64,000 nucleotides of DNA from Bremerella cremea (GTDB lineage: Bacteria; Planctomycetota; Planctomycetia; Pirellulales; Pirellulaceae): contig NZ_QPEX01000010.1 in the NCBI RefSeq assembly GCF_003335505.1, positions 930,001 to 994,000 on the forward strand, written 5' to 3'. Shown in pieces: positions 63,201-64,000 of the stretch. Every line of letters begins with the position of its first letter. Within the stretch, counting starts at the first letter, position 1. A program made the position numbers and the translations under genes. A model generated the notes under the pieces. The model was not told the DNA's origin. It did not search any database and saw nothing but the letters and a program-made list of their open reading frames with translations.

Positions 63201-64000
63201 TCAAGCCGCACGGTTGAGGTTCTGCCATAACTTTCGCAAAATTTCGAGCGTTTCCCCAGGGGCCTTGCCAGATCCGTAGGCAACTTGTCCATAAAGTTCG
63301 GCGGCACGTCGCACGTTCTCGGTTAGTTCGTCGAAGTGTTGCTCTAACATCAAAGCAAACTCCCCAGGCGTTTGCTCTTCCTTCCGAGCATGCCCCCGTT
63401 CATCGGCCCAAGCTTCCAAGGCTGAAAAACTATAGCGAACCCACTCTTCCGCTGGCTTCTTCTTCCAGGCCGGATCTTGGAACGGATTGCGGTACGAAGC
63501 AAATCGTCGGCGCGGCTTTTGTGCTGGTGCGGCCTCTTCTTGCTCGCCTGATTCCTTCTTCTTGCCACCGAACAAGCTATTCCAAAAATCGGCCCAAGCC
63601 TTGGCGATGTCTTCGTGGAATTTCCAAACGATAAAGAGGATGAGCGCAGCGACGGCCCCATAGACAACCAACTTTAACAAATCGCCCAAGTCTGGTAACG
63701 AGAACGAATTACTCCCAGAGGAAGGCTGCTGCTGCGTATCGCTTTGCTCCGATTGGCTAGAGTCTTCTGCAGACTTCTGAGGATCAGCATTCCCTTTCGC
63801 CTTGTCTGGCTGGTCGCTGTTAGACTGCGGCTTCTCCTTTTGCGAGTCGTTTGCTTGGTTGTTGTCTTGTTGCGGATCCCCTGATTTGCTTTGTTGTGAA
63901 TCTTGCTGCTTCGCTTGATCCCCCTGCGGTTGTTTCGCTTGGCTATCTTGCGATTTGCCTTGGTCTGAGGAATTCTCGCCAGACTTCGAGTCGCTCTTGC
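63201..64000 (-). CDS. DUF4129-like membrane protein, partial at window edge
   Basis: The reading frame is open to the end of the window, so the true start lies beyond 64000. From the edge inwards come about 100 residues of low complexity rich in Ser, Gln, Asp, Lys and Asn, then LPDLGDLLKLVVYGAVAALILFIVWKF (a membrane helix) and a cytoplasmic domain with RYSFSALEAWADERGHARKEEQTPGEFALML and RAAELYGQVAYGSGKAPGETLEILRKLW, which matches the DUF4129 pattern. DUF4129 domains normally accompany transglutaminase-like proteins; this cannot be tested here. A gap of 44 nt separates it from nth downstream. Confidence 0.7.
   Translation of the reverse strand, partial: KSDSKSGENSSDQGKSQDSQAKQPQGDQAKQQDSQQSKSGDPQQDNNQANDSQKEKPQSNSDQPDKAKGNADPQKSAEDSSQSEQSDTQQQPSSGSNSFSLPDLGDLLKLVVYGAVAALILFIVWKFHEDIAKAWADFWNSLFGGKKKESGEQEEAAPAQKPRRRFASYRNPFQDPAWKKKPAEEWVRYSFSALEAWADERGHARKEEQTPGEFALMLEQHFDELTENVRRAAELYGQVAYGSGKAPGETLEILRKLWQNLNRAA

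Noticed and set aside
1..64000. Mobile elements, prophage or a restriction/defence island
   Set aside because: No transposase, integrase, phage structural gene, methylase or toxin-antitoxin pair was recognised in any frame.

Overview
The window looks like a chromosomal segment of a planctomycete (Planctomycetota, most likely Pirellulaceae; Blastopirellula/Bremerella-type). The evidence is the density of families expanded in that phylum: a DUF1559 pseudopilin, DUF1501 and DUF1552 Tat-exported proteins each paired with a large haem-binding PSD1/DUF1592-type protein, DUF1080, an FHA-domain Ser/Thr kinase, and many short Tat-signal enzymes. Base composition is moderately GC-rich. No rRNA, tRNA, insertion sequence, integrase, prophage or CRISPR array was recognised.

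Layout. (1) 144-13023 (+): a complete tad/cpa tight-adherence pilus locus: a long Flp pilin followed by a hairpin/T-run attenuator, prepilin peptidase, TadE, an enlarged double-module CpaB, a TadG-like protein, CpaE/TadZ, CpaF/TadA, TadB, TadC, a DUF192 protein, the CpaC/RcpA secretin, a Cys-rich lipoprotein and a TPR lipoprotein. Most junctions overlap by 1-4 nt, so it is probably one or two transcripts. (2) 13429-20028 (-): a P1B-type metal ATPase without an N-terminal metal-binding domain, a Tat-exported Fe/Mn superoxide dismutase, and a DUF1559 pseudopilin / lipoprotein / SMP-30 operon. (3) 20330-25987 (-): a GntR/FCD regulator with two winged helices, then PSD1 and DUF1501 genes. Divergent from it, 26203-31234 (+) is a sugar-acid operon: galactonate-dehydratase-like enolase-superfamily enzyme, ceramidase-like hydrolase, DHDPS-family lyase/aldolase and an MFS anion symporter. 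(4) 31294-42551: a DUF3365 haem protein, two DUF1592-DUF1552 pairs, a SUMF1-like protein and a DUF1080 protein. (5) 42965-45433: one gene fusing a Na+/Ca2+ exchanger to a type II NADH dehydrogenase. (6) 47392-51472: a three-gene signalling cassette: FHA-Ser/Thr kinase, FHA-TM-degenerate trypsin-fold protein, and a secreted helical protein of unknown function, closed by an intrinsic terminator. (7) 51725-64000: a one-chain 5-oxoprolinase, cupin plus MDR reductase, purE-purK, an unknown acidic protein, a Tat-exported sugar isomerase-like protein, dCTP deaminase, a tandem repeat locus, endonuclease III and a DUF4129-like protein that runs off the window.

How the genes work together. Region 1 builds and secretes an Flp pilus. 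Region 3 looks like regulated uptake and breakdown of a sugar acid, with the regulator cotranscribed with an exported haem-protein/DUF1501 pair. Region 6 suggests phospho-threonine signalling: the kinase linker carries five near-repeats of an R-x-T-[IM]-x-E motif that FHA domains could read, one of them in the neighbouring membrane protein.

The most unusual items are the exchanger-NDH-2 fusion, the FHA kinase cassette with its putative phospho-bait repeats, and the structured tandem repeat at 61913-62318. All functions are inferred by reading the sequence; no database search or computation was available.
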